A stretch of DNA of 64,000 nucleotides from Vitis vinifera (GCF_030704535.1 NC_081810.1:8380501-8444500), one strand, 5' to 3'. Positions 35,301 through 49,111 are shown, counted from the first letter of the stretch. Numbers and translations: made by a program. Notes: a model not told the origin generated them from the letters alone.

Positions 35301-35751
35301 ATACTCATGATTTTTTATTTAAAAATCAATAAAAGAAATTGAACATAAACCCAATGCTATTTTATTTTATTTTTTGACTATAAAATGACATGTTAATTTG
35401 CGATCATGAGTTCTTCATCTCTATGAATTCTTCATTTTGAAATATTTATTGATATTATCATATTAATTCATAATATCATCCTACTCTTTACTTATACGCT
35501 TATTTGCTTATAAATTGCTTTCATTTGAGTTGAACTTGGTATTTAGACATGAAGCTTTGTTACATTCCAATATTCATTTGGTTTATTCTTGTCTTTTATG
35601 AATCATTGACCGCAAAGTATTATTTTTTACTTGAATAAATATTATTTTTTTTATATAATAACCATTTTTTATTATCTATATGGAGGCAATTATGAATGAT
35701 TCCATGGTAGAAGTGCTATGTTATTGAAATGGAACAATTTTGAGGACAGAA
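32301..35751. other. AT-rich intergenic DNA
   Basis: No gene is recognised in about 3.4 kb. The small frame at 33214-33402 has no domain. The left end of the Mutator-like element that follows probably lies here, but no terminal inverted repeat could be picked out by eye. Confidence 0.5.
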
Positions 35752-38260
35752 ATGGATTTGAGATATATTGGAAATAATGTAGAGATTGAGCCTATAGATG
35801 TGCCCATTCATACGACCTTTGTGGTGTTGTTGAACATGATATATGATATCATTGGTGTTGACAAACACTATCAGTTGGTCTTGAAATGTCGACATCTAAT
35901 TGAAATAAACAAATTTCAACTATTAGTGGTTAGGAATGATGGGACAGTTGCATGTATGCTAGCGGTGCCATCAAAGTATGGAATGTCTTCAGTTCAATTA
36001 TTCATCAAGCAAGCTCCCAATCACTATCATTTGAGTAATGAAATGAGCCATTTGACATGGTTGTCGGCAGGTGATACTGATGTTGATGGCGAAAATGAAA
36101 TAGATGAGGAAGATGATAGAGATGATGCAACCAATACAAATGAGATTCATTTACCTAATGATGATGAAAATTGTTATGAAAAAGAAAATATTGATTTGGT
36201 GATGGTCCAACAAGTTGTGGAATGTGAAAGCACAAGATATGTGAACCTTGAAGTTGGTGATAGGTCTAATAATCTTAAGGTTCAATTTGAGGTTGAAAAT
36301 ACATCACCAGTTGCCTCCCCACATGGTACCCAAGTTAATATCTCTAATGACAATCTAGAGGCAGCATTTGCACCCGTTTCATACCATATGCCACTTGCAC
36401 AACAATTTTTAAATATGGACGAGGCAATTAATTGTGTTGTAAGTGATTGGACTCCATGGAAAAACCCAACTTTAGGAAATGTTGATGGAGAGTTATCAAT
36501 TGGCCAAATATTTTCCTCAAAATCAGATTTGCAACATGCTGTGAAGATGTTTTCCATAAAGTCGCACCAAGAGTTTACTGTTTATAAATCAAATGCAAGT
36601 GTGTTAGTTTTTAAATGTAAAAAAGCACAAGAGTGCCAATGGCGACTAAGGACAATGACGATGAAAGATACAAGTATGTTTAGAATCACAAAGTACAAAG
36701 GTCCTCATATATGTGTCAATCCATGTATAAATCAAGATCATTCTTAGTTGGATTTTAGCTTTGTATCTGAGTATATTGAAACATTGGTGAATGCAGAAAT
36801 GACCATTATAGTTGCTGCAATTCAAGCTGCTATTGCCAAATAATTTGGTTACCAAATTTCTTATCAAAAAGCAATGAAAACAAAAAGGAAAGCAATGACT
36901 CGATTATTTGGTGATTGGTACAAGTCTTATGCAAAGTTGCCTCGCTTCTTCCTTGCTTTGGAGCAATCAAATTCTAGATGTATTATGTATTCCAAAATGT
37001 TTCCTGGAAACAACCCAAATGAAGAAATTTTCCAACATGTTTTTTGGGCATTCGCTCCATCTATTAAAGGGTTTACTCATTGTCGACCAGTTCTTAGTAT
37101 TGATGGGACACATTTGTATGGAAAATATAAAGGGACTTTGCTGATTGCTATGAGATGTGATGGTAATAACCAATTGTTCCCACTTGCATTTGCCATTACA
37201 GAAGGAGAGAATACAGATAGTTGGAGTTGGTTTTTGGCATGTATCAGAGTTGGAGTAATACAAAGGAAAGGCTTGTGTCTAATCTCTGATTGTCATCCTG
37301 ACATTATAGCTGTTGTGAATGAAACATATTCGGGATGGACTAAACCAGATGCTTATTATAGATTTTGTATGTGTCATTTAGCGAGTAACTTCAACACAAA
37401 GTTTAAAGATAAGAATTTAAAGGATCTCATGTGTAGGGTTGCTATGGAGATTAAAGTTAAAAAAATTATTTCTCACATGGATACAATTGGCCGGATAAAT
37501 GCTGAGGCTAGAAATTGGTTGGAGCATATTCCTCTTAAAAAATGGGCACTCTCACATGATGGTGAGCGGAGATATGAGATTATGACAACTAATATGTCTG
37601 AAGTTTTTAATGGTGTCCTTAAGGGTGCTCATAACTTACCAATAACAACTTTAGTCCAGTTAACTTGACTTCATAGTCAGGTGAGAGCATGGTGCTAGTC
37701 AACTTGCTTCAGGTGAAGAATTCACTCCATATATTGAATCCAAGTTGAAGGCTAAAGTTGTTAAGATAGATTCACATAAGGTTGTTTTGTATGATCATGT
37801 AGCGGGATGTTTTCATGTTAAAACTAGACACTATGTTGGAAGTAGTAATAGAAAACCTTGCACATATCATGTTACCCTTTAAACGGGGTCTTACACATGT
37901 AACAAAACACTTTTGTTAGGATTCCCATGTTCGCACATTCTTGCTACTTGTCATTGTTGAGCATTTGATTTTCGACAATTTGTACAAAGTTATTACACCA
38001 CACATGCTTACCTATCAAGGTGGGCTCCCTTGTTTTATCTCATATTTGATGAGTTGGAGTGGTCTCAATATAATGGACCGATAATTGTACCTTCGGACTC
38101 ACTGAAACGACTAACTTCTGGTCGACCAAAATCAAGTCGTTTGCATAATGAGATGGATGCAAGGGAAACTAGAACTTTACAAGCACGTGGACTTTGCAAG
38201 CAATCGGGTCACAATCGACGTTCTTGTCCTAATAGAGAAACCAATGATAGGAAGAGTTGA
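35752..38260 (+). pseudogene. Mutator-like (MuDR) transposase, decayed
   Basis: Domains in order: an acidic N-terminal region; a MuDR DNA-binding segment (GQIFSSKSDLQHAVKMFSIK, then CKKAQECQWRLR, 36490-36720); the MULE transposase core with VLSIDGTHLYGKYKG (37090-37135), AFAITEGENTDSWSWFL and LISDCH; a SWIM-type zinc finger (TCNKTLL, then CSHILATCH, 37890-37957); and a C-terminal zinc knuckle (GLCKQSGHNRRSCPN). Stops occur at 36745-36747 (TAG), 36841-36843 (TAA), 37666-37668 (TGA) and 37879-37881, with a frameshift near 37670. The first ATG in frame is 35752. In working elements the protein moves the element by cut and paste; this one is dead. Confidence 0.9.
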
Positions 38261-38384
38261 TGTACTTCATGAACATTTTATTTTACCATTTTTATTTTTT
38301 TTATTTTACTAGTATTGACCTTAATTGTTTTAAGATATATGTAGAAACTATCTTATTGAACATCTTATTGACATTTGTTTGTTT

Positions 38385-38815
38385 GAAATTGTTATTTTTG
38401 TCAATTCATTCTTATTTTGCTTATATCAGGTTACATGGAAAAAAATATTAATCTCTATTGTTTAGGGAAGATGTTGCTCAAATTTTAATCATGAAATTCA
38501 TATTGTTAGAAAATATTGTGAATTCATTCATATTTTGCTTATATTAGGTTATATGGAAAAAAAAATCGAATCTCTATTGTTTAGGGAAGATGCTGCTCAA
38601 ATTTTTAAAATTTTAATCATGAATTTCATGTTGTTATAAATTGTTGTTTTTTGTTAATTCATTCATATTTTGCTTATATCATATTACATTGAAAAAATTT
38701 GAATCTCTACTGTTTAGGGGAAATGCTACTCAAATTTTTACAATTTTAATCATGAAATTCATGTTGATAGATATTGTTGTTTCTTGTCATTTCATACATA
38801 GTTTGCTTATATCAT
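38385..38815 (+). repeat. Tandem repeats of about 125 bp downstream of transposase
   Basis: About three and a half units share TTTTGCTTATATCA, TCTCTATTGTTTAGGG and TTTTAATCATGAAATTCAT blocks. The last unit is cut by LTR B, whose target duplication ATCAT is part of the TTGCTTATATCAT word. Confidence 0.85.
38811..38815. repeat. Target-site duplication, left of LTR B
   Basis: ATCAT, identical to 44935-44939. Five bases is typical of LTR-element integration. Confidence 0.85.
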
Positions 38816-39773
38816 TGTGGATCTTGCATTTCTACTCATGCGTTTCCAATCGATGGCGAGCTCGTTTTTTATTTGAAAAATGATTTATTGTTTAGAAAAT
38901 GACTTGGAGTCACTACTTATTTTTGTTTTATTTTTAAAGGGAAAACAAAATAAGAAATAAAACCTTAAGTATGACTCCTTACTTGGAAAAGGTGGTATGT
39001 GAAAAATCGGATTAGGGCTCGGGGATCAGGTTACTCATTGGGAAGGTATGGTAAAGATCGTAGCACCCCTCTAAGTCCCTAAAAAGGGGTTTCTACTAAT
39101 GAGATGAAGCAATCATGACAACTAATAAGGATATCAATAGGTATCAACATGATCACACACTGAAATCCAAAGCATATATGGAGGATGGTCAAAGTGAGAG
39201 AGGATACGTACCTTGGCAGTGAACGATAATGCACTATCAAAAAATGGAGTTAGTGCACAAGAATGAGCATAAAATATGTCACACGTGTTACTAAACAGAG
39301 TGAGAAATCACCAGATATCACAATTCACTCAAATTTATTTTTAGAGAAAACATCCACTAATGTTGGGCCCCCACCATAGCCCAATTTATTTTTGCATGAA
39401 TTAATTTTGTAAATTTCATCACTTGGAATTACAAAATTGAATTTATGCTTATTTAAAACATTTTAAAAATCATGAAAATTGCATGCCAAAGAAAATGACA
39501 GCAAATATTTTATTGGGAAAATGGATTTTTGGAACCTAAGAAAAATGCTAAGGATGAAAATGGAAGAGTTGAAATTATTTTTAAAAAGAAACTAAAATTT
39601 CAAAAACTATTCGAAGAAAGGGATTTAGAAAAATTATTTTCAAAATTAAAAATAGTGAAATGAAAAATAGCACATGGGTCAAAGGTGGCCAAGCAACTGG
39701 AAGCATGCAGGAGATATGCATACATCATGCCCAACAGATCACTGATTTAGTCACTTCTAGAATAAGCTGATCA

Positions 39774-40557
<784 letters not shown>

Positions 40558-40569
40558 TCAAGCAAAATT

Positions 40570-40735
40570 CCTTGCTCCCCAAAGATGTAATTTTTTGTGT
40601 GTCTTTTTGTCGTAAACCACACGAGCCTCCACAACCTTACCATATTTACTGAAAACCTGCTCCAGACGAACACTGTCGACACCCTATGGCAAGTTACCAA
40701 CGTACATTCTAAAACCAGGTTCAAACATGCGAGAA
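40570..40735 (-). pseudogene. Captured chloroplast-type RRM protein fragment
   Basis: About 50 codons: EPGFRMYVGNLP (RNP2), a stop, then SVRLEQVFSKYGKVVEARVVYDKKT. This is the start of the second RNA-recognition motif of plant chloroplast ribonucleoproteins (cp29/cp31 type). Similarity ends at about 40590. It directly adjoins the long G-run at 40742-40768. LTR-sense orientation. Confidence 0.7.
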
Positions 40736-40741
40736 GGGAGA

Positions 40742-40768
40742 GGGGGGGGGGGGGGGGGGGGGGGGGGG
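40742..40768 (+). repeat. 27-base G homopolymer
   Basis: An unbroken run of 27 G inside LTR B, next to the RRM fragment. Its exact length is likely to vary or be mis-assembled. Confidence 0.9.
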
Positions 40769-41409
40769 TTTGGCAATGATCTTCGTGGAGCAGCCTTGTT
40801 TACAATAGATGCAACTGGAACCAAAGATGGAAGTTTCCCATCTTTCCTTGCACTCTTTACCTCTTCCTTGGTATACCAGACTTCGCATCCGTATCGATGT
40901 CCAAAGTCTCCAAAACTTGCTATTTATTTTGCAACTCGCAGTGGGCCATTTAAGTTTCATAAGATAATTAAGCTACTCCATTACTTCGTGAATTACTGCA
41001 CAATCTGATTCATCCATCTTGTCAACTAATTCTTCTTTTCCTTCACATGCCGATCACCGTTTGGCTCATGTATTCAATCACAGTTGTATTTCAAACATCG
41101 CAAGACACCAACGTATAAAGCCATTCCACGATGTCGTCTCTTTGGTCTTGGAATTCTACTAAGCAGTTATGTCCTTGATTCACTAGATTTTGTGATTTTT
41201 TTTAGACCACTCATTGTCACGTTTTCTTTCTTGGATGGTTGTGCAGCGACGACGGGTAGAGCAAGTGTGGAATCGGACCTGACCATATGCGTGGAACTTG
41301 GAGAGCGTGTTCGAATGGATAAGGGAGTGAGACGATGGATGAAGGCATAGGTATGTCAATCTCTGAGTAAGTTATGGGGCTTCGTTTCCTACTACACAAA
41401 CAATTGAAA

Positions 41410-41430
41410 CCCCCCCCCCCCCCCCCCCCC
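41410..41430 (+). repeat. 21-base C homopolymer
   Basis: An unbroken run of 21 C inside LTR B, at the edge of the segment shared with LTR A. Confidence 0.9.
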
Positions 41431-43974
41431 ACAGCATGAGATCAACCAACGAGGATGCCACCAAACTTGATAATTTCAATGAATCGGACGTCTTCAAAAT
41501 TGAGTGAGATTGATAACGCTAGTTCGTCATGTACAACTTTGTCAAAAGCTTTCAGTATATCAGCACAAAATAGTCTCTCTAAATCCAAGCACGCTTCATA
41601 CGTGACCAATCAAGCTCTAGGCGCGCAAAACATCTCCATGTCTTTCAAGAAGGCCATGCATGCGTCAAAATGGTCATGCATGTGGGTCATGTGCATAGGG
41701 GAGAGAATAAGAAAGATATTTATGGTGAGTGAATGGTAGAATAGGTAAAGGAGGTAGTGAGAGAAAAATGGATTCGGTGGTGTTAAAAAATGATGATATG
41801 CATGGAGCATGAAGAATGGGTATAGAGATGGGTGTGAGGATATTTGGATTTGATAGAGAATGGAGGCTTTGGTGGGTGGTTATGCAAGGCTTTGGATCGT
41901 TATTGAGGGAACGAAAGATGAAGGGTAGTGAGATTGATGGGTTTAGTGGGTTTAGGAAGATGAGAAAAGAGGTGAGAGAGGTGAGTAGTGAGAGAAAATG
42001 AGGAGTAATGGGCATGAAAGATGGAAATGTGGCAATGAGGGGAAATGGGTATGGTGGTATGGGGATTAGTGGACATTGAAGGATAGCCATAGGTGCATGC
42101 ATGATAGGAATGAATAGGAGAGGTGGTGAAATGAAGGTGGACATGCGCGTAGGATTAGTATTAAGCATAACCATAGGTAGTGAGAGAAAATTAGGTTCGG
42201 TGGTGTTGTTCATGGATTGCATGGATGATGGGGGTGTAATGTGAGAAATGGGTTAATGAGGTGGTTAGAGAAGATGAAGATATGGGTGGTGAGCATGAAA
42301 GACGATGGGTACAGTAGGCATGAGGTGTGAGAATGGAGAAAATGGATATGAGAGGAATATAAGCTAGCCATGCACGCATGAGGGGTGAACCCATCAATAT
42401 AATTTGTGATCTTATCAATATCAAGAGCATTTAGCTTGTCAAAAGAAGCCAAAACTTGCACTGCACTGAGAGTATGCACTATATGTGGATCATGTTTGAT
42501 GTTACCCCCAAACCCACCAGATTCATGTTAACACTCCATGACCCATGAAACAACTTCATCTTAATCCACTATTTCTAGCTTTCCAAGAAGATCTAGAGTA
42601 GTCAATCCCCAGTATGCTCTATTCATTTTTAAATGCTCTGTCACCACTAATTCAAAATCATCCTTCCTCTTTTTAACTTATAAAATGTATCGAACGTGTT
42701 TCTCAGCTTCCAGCTCTTCTATTTTTGTCAGTCCCTTCTTTTGGAGCTCATATTCTTTTTGGCAACTTTTGAAATTCTTCTTCCTTTTTTCCATCTTAAC
42801 CTCCCTTTGGGACCATTTCCATGCCAACTGTCTCTTACCTTCAGCACATACTCATTCACTGAGAGATTAAAGACTTTACCACCAACACTAAAAGAAGCAT
42901 TAGGCATGGAAGAAAGCTACAAACAGTCCACGACTGATCCTCCTATTGGGCTTGGCAGTCAATCACAAAGCTCATTCACATACTCCAACATACATCATCG
43001 TGTTTGATTTCGCCAAAGTTGATTTGGCATCCAAACAACTGCCATTTCACCAGCATAACATCCAACATCATGTACACTAGATAACTTGTCATTGTTCTCC
43101 TCATCCACAACACTCTCAATGATCATGCTGACACCAAGAGTCTCATCAAAGGTACACAACTCAATTTGCGAGTAGATCTTCTATGGTGATGTCTTTGATT
43201 AAAAGTAAATCAATGATCGTTTGCCCATACTGTGCAACTTCAGCCTTGCATTCAAGCACTATATTCTGGAAGCACTGGGACTACCCTTCATGCTAAGTAA
43301 TGGTGCCAACAAAATCAACCCTAAGCTTGGAAGACACTCTCAACAACTAGACTTCTTTCACAACTGAATCTATTGAATTGTTTCAACACTAATGATCATC
43401 ATCTTATTTACCTGAGCTCTCTTAGAAACATTCTGATCAAGATGGCCAACCCAAACATGATGCCCAACTTTCCAAAAAATATCAGAACAGAGGAGAGGGT
43501 GAAGAAAAATAGAGCATGTATAAAATGAAGAAAAAAACTGTCAAGTCTAACTTCATTTTATGAAGATCAAGGAATTGAACATAGGTGGGATCAAAAGGGA
43601 GTGAGAACATGATTTTAATACACTAAGTTCAGGGAAGAAACGAAGCATTAGATATTTTCAAGAGAAGTAAAAAACACCCAAAATAAATCTAAAAACAGAG
43701 CATGCATACTCAAAGTCCCACAAAACAAACAAGTGGCCTATAATATCTACTCCAATCAATAAACCAAATACTCAAAAGAAATATTAAAAGTGAAAGTTAA
43801 TCAAGGTGAAAATGAGAAATCAAGAGCTCACCGATAATCATACCTGGAATGCTTCTTTCAAGCCAAGAGTGGATTAGCTTCCAACTATGCTTTTGTTCCT
43901 CTTATCCTTCTTTATTTTATTTTTTTCTCTCACTGTTCTCCCTTTCTCCTCTCAGCTCAGGCTTTTTTTCTTTC

Positions 43975-44750
43975 CCTTCCTCCTATAACCAACTCACTTT
44001 CAGAGAAAAAAATTTTCCCTCTCGTTTTCCTAAAGTCACCACTCCCAAATATCTCTCTACAACCTAATGAAAAATCTCTATGTCACAACCTGCAACTCTT
44101 TCAGTCTTTCTCTCTCTGTAAAACTTTTTCTCCAAGAAAAACCTTGCAATCCCCTCCATGTTTTGCCTCCCAAAAAAATATCTCACCCTTAGCAACAAAA
44201 TACGCTTCCCCTTCTCCTCCTCCTGTAACCAGCTCATTCTCAAAGAAAAAAATTCCTCTCTCCTCTTCCTCAAGTCACCACTCCCAAATATCTCTCTGCA
44301 ACCTAATGAAAAATCTCTATGTCACAACCTGCAACTCTCTCAATCTCGCCCTCTTTGTAAAACTTTCTCTCCAAAAAAAATCTTGCTATCCCCTCTGTGT
44401 TTTGCCCCCCAAAAAAATATCTCACCCTTAGCAATAGAATACACTCCCCCCTCTTCCTCCTCCTGTAACCATCTCACTCTCAGGAAAAAAAATCTCCCCC
44501 TCCTTTTCCTCAAGTCACCACTACCAAATATCTCTCTACAACCTAATGAAAATCTCTATGTCACAACCTGCAACTTTCTCAGTCTCGCCCTCTCTGTAAA
44601 ACTTTCTCTCTAAGAAAAACCTCGCAATCCCCTCTGTGTCTTGCCCCCCAAGAAAATCTCCCCCCCCCCCCCCCCCCCCCCTCCCCTCCAAAAAAAAAAA
44701 ATATATCTCACCCTCAACAACAGAATACGCTCCCCCCAGCTTGCTCCAAC
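43975..44750 (-). repeat. Three 240-bp tandem repeats at the start of LTR B
   Basis: The block GTCACCACT-CCAAATATCTCTCT occurs at 44034, 44273 and 44514 (spacing 239 and 241), within C/T-rich units that begin near CTCCTGTAACCA. They lie just inside the LTR's 5' end, where enhancer-like repeats often sit in LTR elements. The last unit contains a run of 22 C (44660-44681). Confidence 0.85.
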
Positions 44751-44934
44751 ACCTATAACTTTTCTCATAATATTCCTTGACCTGCGTCAACCTCCCATTG
44801 TCTATCTTAACCACTATTGTGATTCCTTGATGGATAACCATAAGGCGACACGTGGCTTCCTGAGAGCTTTCCACCTAGTAAGAACAAGCTGCATAAAAGT
44901 GAGAAAAAATTAGCCCCCAAAATAGGGGTTTACA

Positions 44935-44939
44935 ATCAT
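44935..44939. repeat. Target-site duplication, right of LTR B
   Basis: ATCAT, identical to 38811-38815. Confidence 0.85.
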
Positions 44940-44959
44940 GTATTGATATACATGCAGAC

Positions 44960-47396
44960 ATGGATACTCCATTGTTTCCTGTTCGTCTTCACCCTAAGGA
45001 TACATTTGTGCTTACTCTTCAGCATCGACATCGATCATCCACCATACGTGTTGATCCAGATATGGGTAATGTTTTGACCTGTTGACACAAGTTTCGTCGA
45101 GAGTGGGTTTTGGATGATCGTGTTCAGCCATACATTATACAATTAGGATTTTATGTCTTTCATCGAGTAGGTCATGTTAAGGTTGATTAGTCTTTGATTA
45201 CTATACTAGTAGAGAGATGGCGCCTAGAGGTGCACACATTCCACATGTTAGTTGGTGAGATGACCATCACATTGCAGCATGTAGCCATCTTATTTGGATT
45301 ACGTGTACATGGTCATCCTGCCACTGGTTTTACAGATATTGATTGGCATGCACTTTGTGAGGAGTTATTAGGTGTTCAACCAATAAAGACTGATATTTGT
45401 GGAGCATCCCTTAGAGTTCGTTTTATTACTACCCATTTCTCCCACTTACCACCAGGGGTTGTAGATGAGGTCACATTACAGCGTCATGCTAGAGCATATC
45501 TTTTATTGTTAGTTGGTGGTTCATTATTTCCATATAAGAAGGGAATCTACATCCAATTAGCAATTCTACCCATGTTAAGAGATTTTGGTGAGACTGCACA
45601 ATATAGTTGGGGGAGTGCAACACTAGCACATATTTATCGAGAGTTATGTCGAGCTAGCTTAGATAGTGCAGAAACTATTGCAGGACCATTACAGTTGTTG
45701 CAGGTATAACTACAAGTCTTATTAATTATGTAATTTTGTCATAATTATGTGCATTTACACATAATTTTGTTTCATTTTTAGTTTTGGTCATGGGAACGAT
45801 TACATGTGGGTCATCCTAGTAGATCACTTCCCCATGCACTAGTGCCTATAGATGGGAGATTCTCGCCAGATGCACTAGGGAGTAAGTAGAGAGTTCCCTT
45901 ATCTCATACAGACACTCCTCATCATGTGTTGGTCACATACAGAGATGAGTTTGATAGACAACAATCTGATCAGGTTTGGGCTAAATATTAGTATTTTTTA
46001 ACAAGATTATTAATATTAATATTATAATTTAAACTTTATTAAATACATACTAAGATTTGAATACATCAGGTATTATGACAGTCTTACATAGATGATATAC
46101 TAGCATTACTTCCAGACATTTGTTTAGCTGATCAGGATATTTGGCGGACGATGTCACCACTTATTTTTTATTTTTTATTATTGAGTGGCATCGTCCTGAG
46201 CGTGTGTTGCAATAGTTTGGACTCATACATGGTATTCCTTTGACATCCCTTATTGATTCTGACCTCACTCCATAGATCGACGTGGTCGACTTCAGTTTGA
46301 TTGGATGTTATATCATGAGCACTACGTGGCATTATGGGAAGCTAGGGGGGACCACATTGTCATTGCGGAGCCTATAGAGCCTCATATGGACTACCATGCT
46401 CCGTACATGACATGGTATCCTCGTATTACACGTCGTTTTATTACACCTATGGATGATTTTGGACCTATGCAATACCAAGCTACTGCCTTATCTGCCCACT
46501 TATTGGTTTGTATCACTTTAATATTATGTACATATTGTGTATAATATTTATTCCAACAAATAATTACATATCATTTTATGTGACAGATTGAGACAATGAC
46601 ATCTATCATATCTCGAGGATGTCATGCATTGGAGGACTCTAATAGTAATGCTTGTCGCACTAGTATTGTTGATATTATTTGTATAGCCACTAATGTTATG
46701 TGCATTATTCAAGAGGATTATCGTATCCCACATGTAGAGCATGGAGGAGGTAGGTCACCAGCTTAGTCGACAGTTGCTCAACTACTACTTGTTCGAGGTC
46801 AATCGACATCTCGAGAGAGAGGTAGATATATTAGTTGTCAACCCATCACATCGTTAGTATCAACATCATTACAACCCCTACCTTTTTATCCTCACGATTA
46901 GTCACCCATCTCTTCAAACGTACCATCAGTGCATCACCCTACTTATTCAGACATACTATCAGTGTAACCCCCTACCTCTTTAGACCCACCATCAGTGCAA
47001 CCCCCTATTTCTTTAAACTTATCTTCAGTTTAGGTCCCTACTTTTTCAAACCCACCATCAACACAACCCCTTACCTCTTCAAACCCACCATCAGTACAAC
47101 CCCCTACCTCTTTAGACCTACTTCTATTACAACCTCCTACCTCTTCAGACCCACCATCAGTGCAGACTGACACATCTACTCAGGTAGATTTACCTCCAGC
47201 CATTCCGAATGGTAGACGGGACCTACGTCGACCTAGATTGCTACTTCCACCACCACCTCTATTTCCAGCTCCAGCCCTATCACAGATAAATGTTCTTCAT
47301 GTGTCACATGCAGTACCTGCTACAGTTAGAGAAGAGCGTCCAAAAAGGAAGAGAGTACTGGTTACACATAGGTTCTCTCCTTGTGGAGGCATGTGA
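44960..47396 (+). pseudogene. Plant mobile domain (MAIN-like) gene, decayed
   Basis: ATG 44960 opens a frame with MDTPLFPVRLHPKD, then VQPYIIQLGFYVF, then the plant mobile domain hallmark FHMLVGEMTITLQHVAILFGL (45240-45300), broken by stops at 45083-45085 (TGA) and 45188-45190 (TAG). Exon-like blocks follow at about 45781-45975, 46068-46505 and 46586-47396, with further stops. The C-terminal part is a Pro/Ser/Thr-rich repeat of about 10 residues (PPTSSDPPSVQ type, 46930-47160) and a basic tail ending in TGA. In plants this domain occurs in MAIN/MAIL genes and inside Mutator-like elements. Here it lies downstream of a MuDR transposase, which suggests the second gene of one element. Confidence 0.85.
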
Positions 47397-47886
47397 GATT
47401 ATATATGTTTTTTTATTTTCCACTATATTAATGTTTGCTAGATATTTTTTGTGACTTTGATTACACTACTAAAAATTACATTTTTAATAGACTTTTTCTA
47501 ATTAATTTCATTAACTAATTTTGTTAAAAAATCTATATATGACAACTGCAACTTAAAAATATATCATTATTTCGATAAAGATAAATTTGTCATAATACAA
47601 ATAAATTAATATCTTAAAAAATAACAAATTAAATATCTTAAATTAATAAATTATACAATTTTATATATTATTTATATGTTATATAAGTTTATTGTTTTAA
47701 GATTATTAATTTATTAATAAATAAAATAGTCATTTATAATATCTTCTATTTATCAATTTATGTTTGTTGAAATAATACTAGATTCTTAAGTTTAAATATA
47801 AATAATTTATTATTTAAGTATATTTTTAAATTTTCAATCATAAATTGTAATTTAATACTTTTTAATTTTAAAAAAAATTAATTAAA
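47397..47886. other. AT-rich flank with a CACTA-like word
   Basis: No gene. CACTACTAAAAA at about 47465 resembles the terminus of a CACTA (En/Spm) element, but no matching opposite end or 3-bp duplication was found. Confidence 0.3.
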
Positions 47887-48112
47887 GTCTCAGTTGGCAA
47901 CCGTGGCTTTAGTTCAAAAATGAAGTCTTAGTTGACAATTGAGGCTAAACTGAAGTTTCAGTTACCTCAGTTGACAATTGCGGCTTTAGTTCAAAAATGA
48001 AGTCTCAATTGCCAATTGAGGCTTCAATTTAAAAATGAAGCCTCAATTGGCAACTGTGACTTGAGTTCAAAAATGAAGCATCGGTTGCCAAATGAGGCTT
48101 TAACTAAAATGA
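47887..48112. repeat. Six-unit 38-bp repeat with CAATTG palindromes
   Basis: Units of about 30-47 bp follow GTCTCAATTGCCAATTGAGGCTT and TTCAAAAATGAA words. Several units contain a near-perfect palindrome (CTCAATTG-C-CAATTGAG at about 48003-48019). They may be subterminal repeats of a DNA transposon. Confidence 0.75.
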
Positions 48113-48170
48113 TGAAAAAAAAAAATTAATGACATAGCACCTATGTGGCACCAAAGAGGCCAATTTGAAC

Positions 48171-49100
48171 ATAAGTTTCAAAAAGTAGTTAAATCTTATA
48201 TATATATTTTTAAATAAATGGGTCATTTTGACCCAAAACTCTTCTCTATAACTCCCTCTACAACTCTCTGTTTTTCTCTCTCAATTACCCAACTCTCTGT
48301 TTTTTTTCTCTCTAAAAAAAAAATCATTGGCCTGAAAACCCTTCTCGGATCCCCTTTTCACCAACTCATTTTTTTTTCCCCACCAAGCTTTTACCGGCTC
48401 CATTGCTCACCTTTCAGCAAATATGTCACCATCTTCAACCACCACCATGGCAAGGTGGTGACATCCTTCGCCACACGTCCCATGCAACCTACCTATGGAA
48501 GTCATCCACCACTCCAAAAAATAAAAATAAAAATACTTAGCTCCTCGAGTGGCTAGCAAGGGGTCTACAATATTATATAATAATATTATTTTTTTTTTAA
48601 CCTTTAAGAAAAAATATTAAATTATATTATATCATATAAGTTTCAAAAAGTAGTTAAATCTTATATATATATTTTTAAATAAATGGGTCATTTTGACCCA
48701 AAACTCTTCTCTAGAACTCCCTCTACAACTCTCTGTTTTTCTCTCTCAGTTACCCAACTCTCTGTTTTTTTTCTCTCTAAAAAAAAAATCATTGGCCTGA
48801 AAACCCTTCCCGGATCCCCTTTTTACCAACTCATTTTTTTTTCCCCACCAAGCTTTTACCGGCTCCATTGCTCACCTTTCAGCAAATATGTCACCATCTT
48901 CAACCACCACCATGGCAAGGTGGTGACATCCTTCGCCACACGTCCCATGCAACCTACCTATGGAAGTCATCCCCCACTCCAAAAAATAAAAATAAAAATA
49001 CTTAGCTCCTCGGGTGGCTAGCAAGGGGTCTACAATATTATATAATAATATTATTTTTTTAACCTTTAAGAAAAAATATTAAATTATATTATATCATATA
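48171..49100 (+). repeat. Recent 465-bp tandem duplication
   Basis: 48171-48635 and 48636-49100 are direct copies that differ at roughly seven or eight positions by eye. Each holds a 112-codon open frame (48218-48556 and 48683-49021) starting MGHFDPKLFS, with no known domain; the sequence is C/T-rich and probably non-coding. The copies read through each other at ATATCATATAAGTTTC. Confidence 0.9.
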
Positions 49101-49109
49101 TTTTTTTTC

Positions 49110-49111
<2 letters not shown>

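Noticed and set aside
41674..42222. 182-codon minus-strand frame rich in Pro, Leu and Ser
   Set aside because: C/T-rich low-complexity sequence of LTR B with no domain.
47465..47476. CACTA-element terminus
   Set aside because: Only one end-like word is present, with no partner end or 3-bp duplication.
48218..49021. Pair of 112-codon frames as duplicated genes
   Set aside because: The frames are C/T-rich with no domain, and their conservation is explained by the recent duplication.
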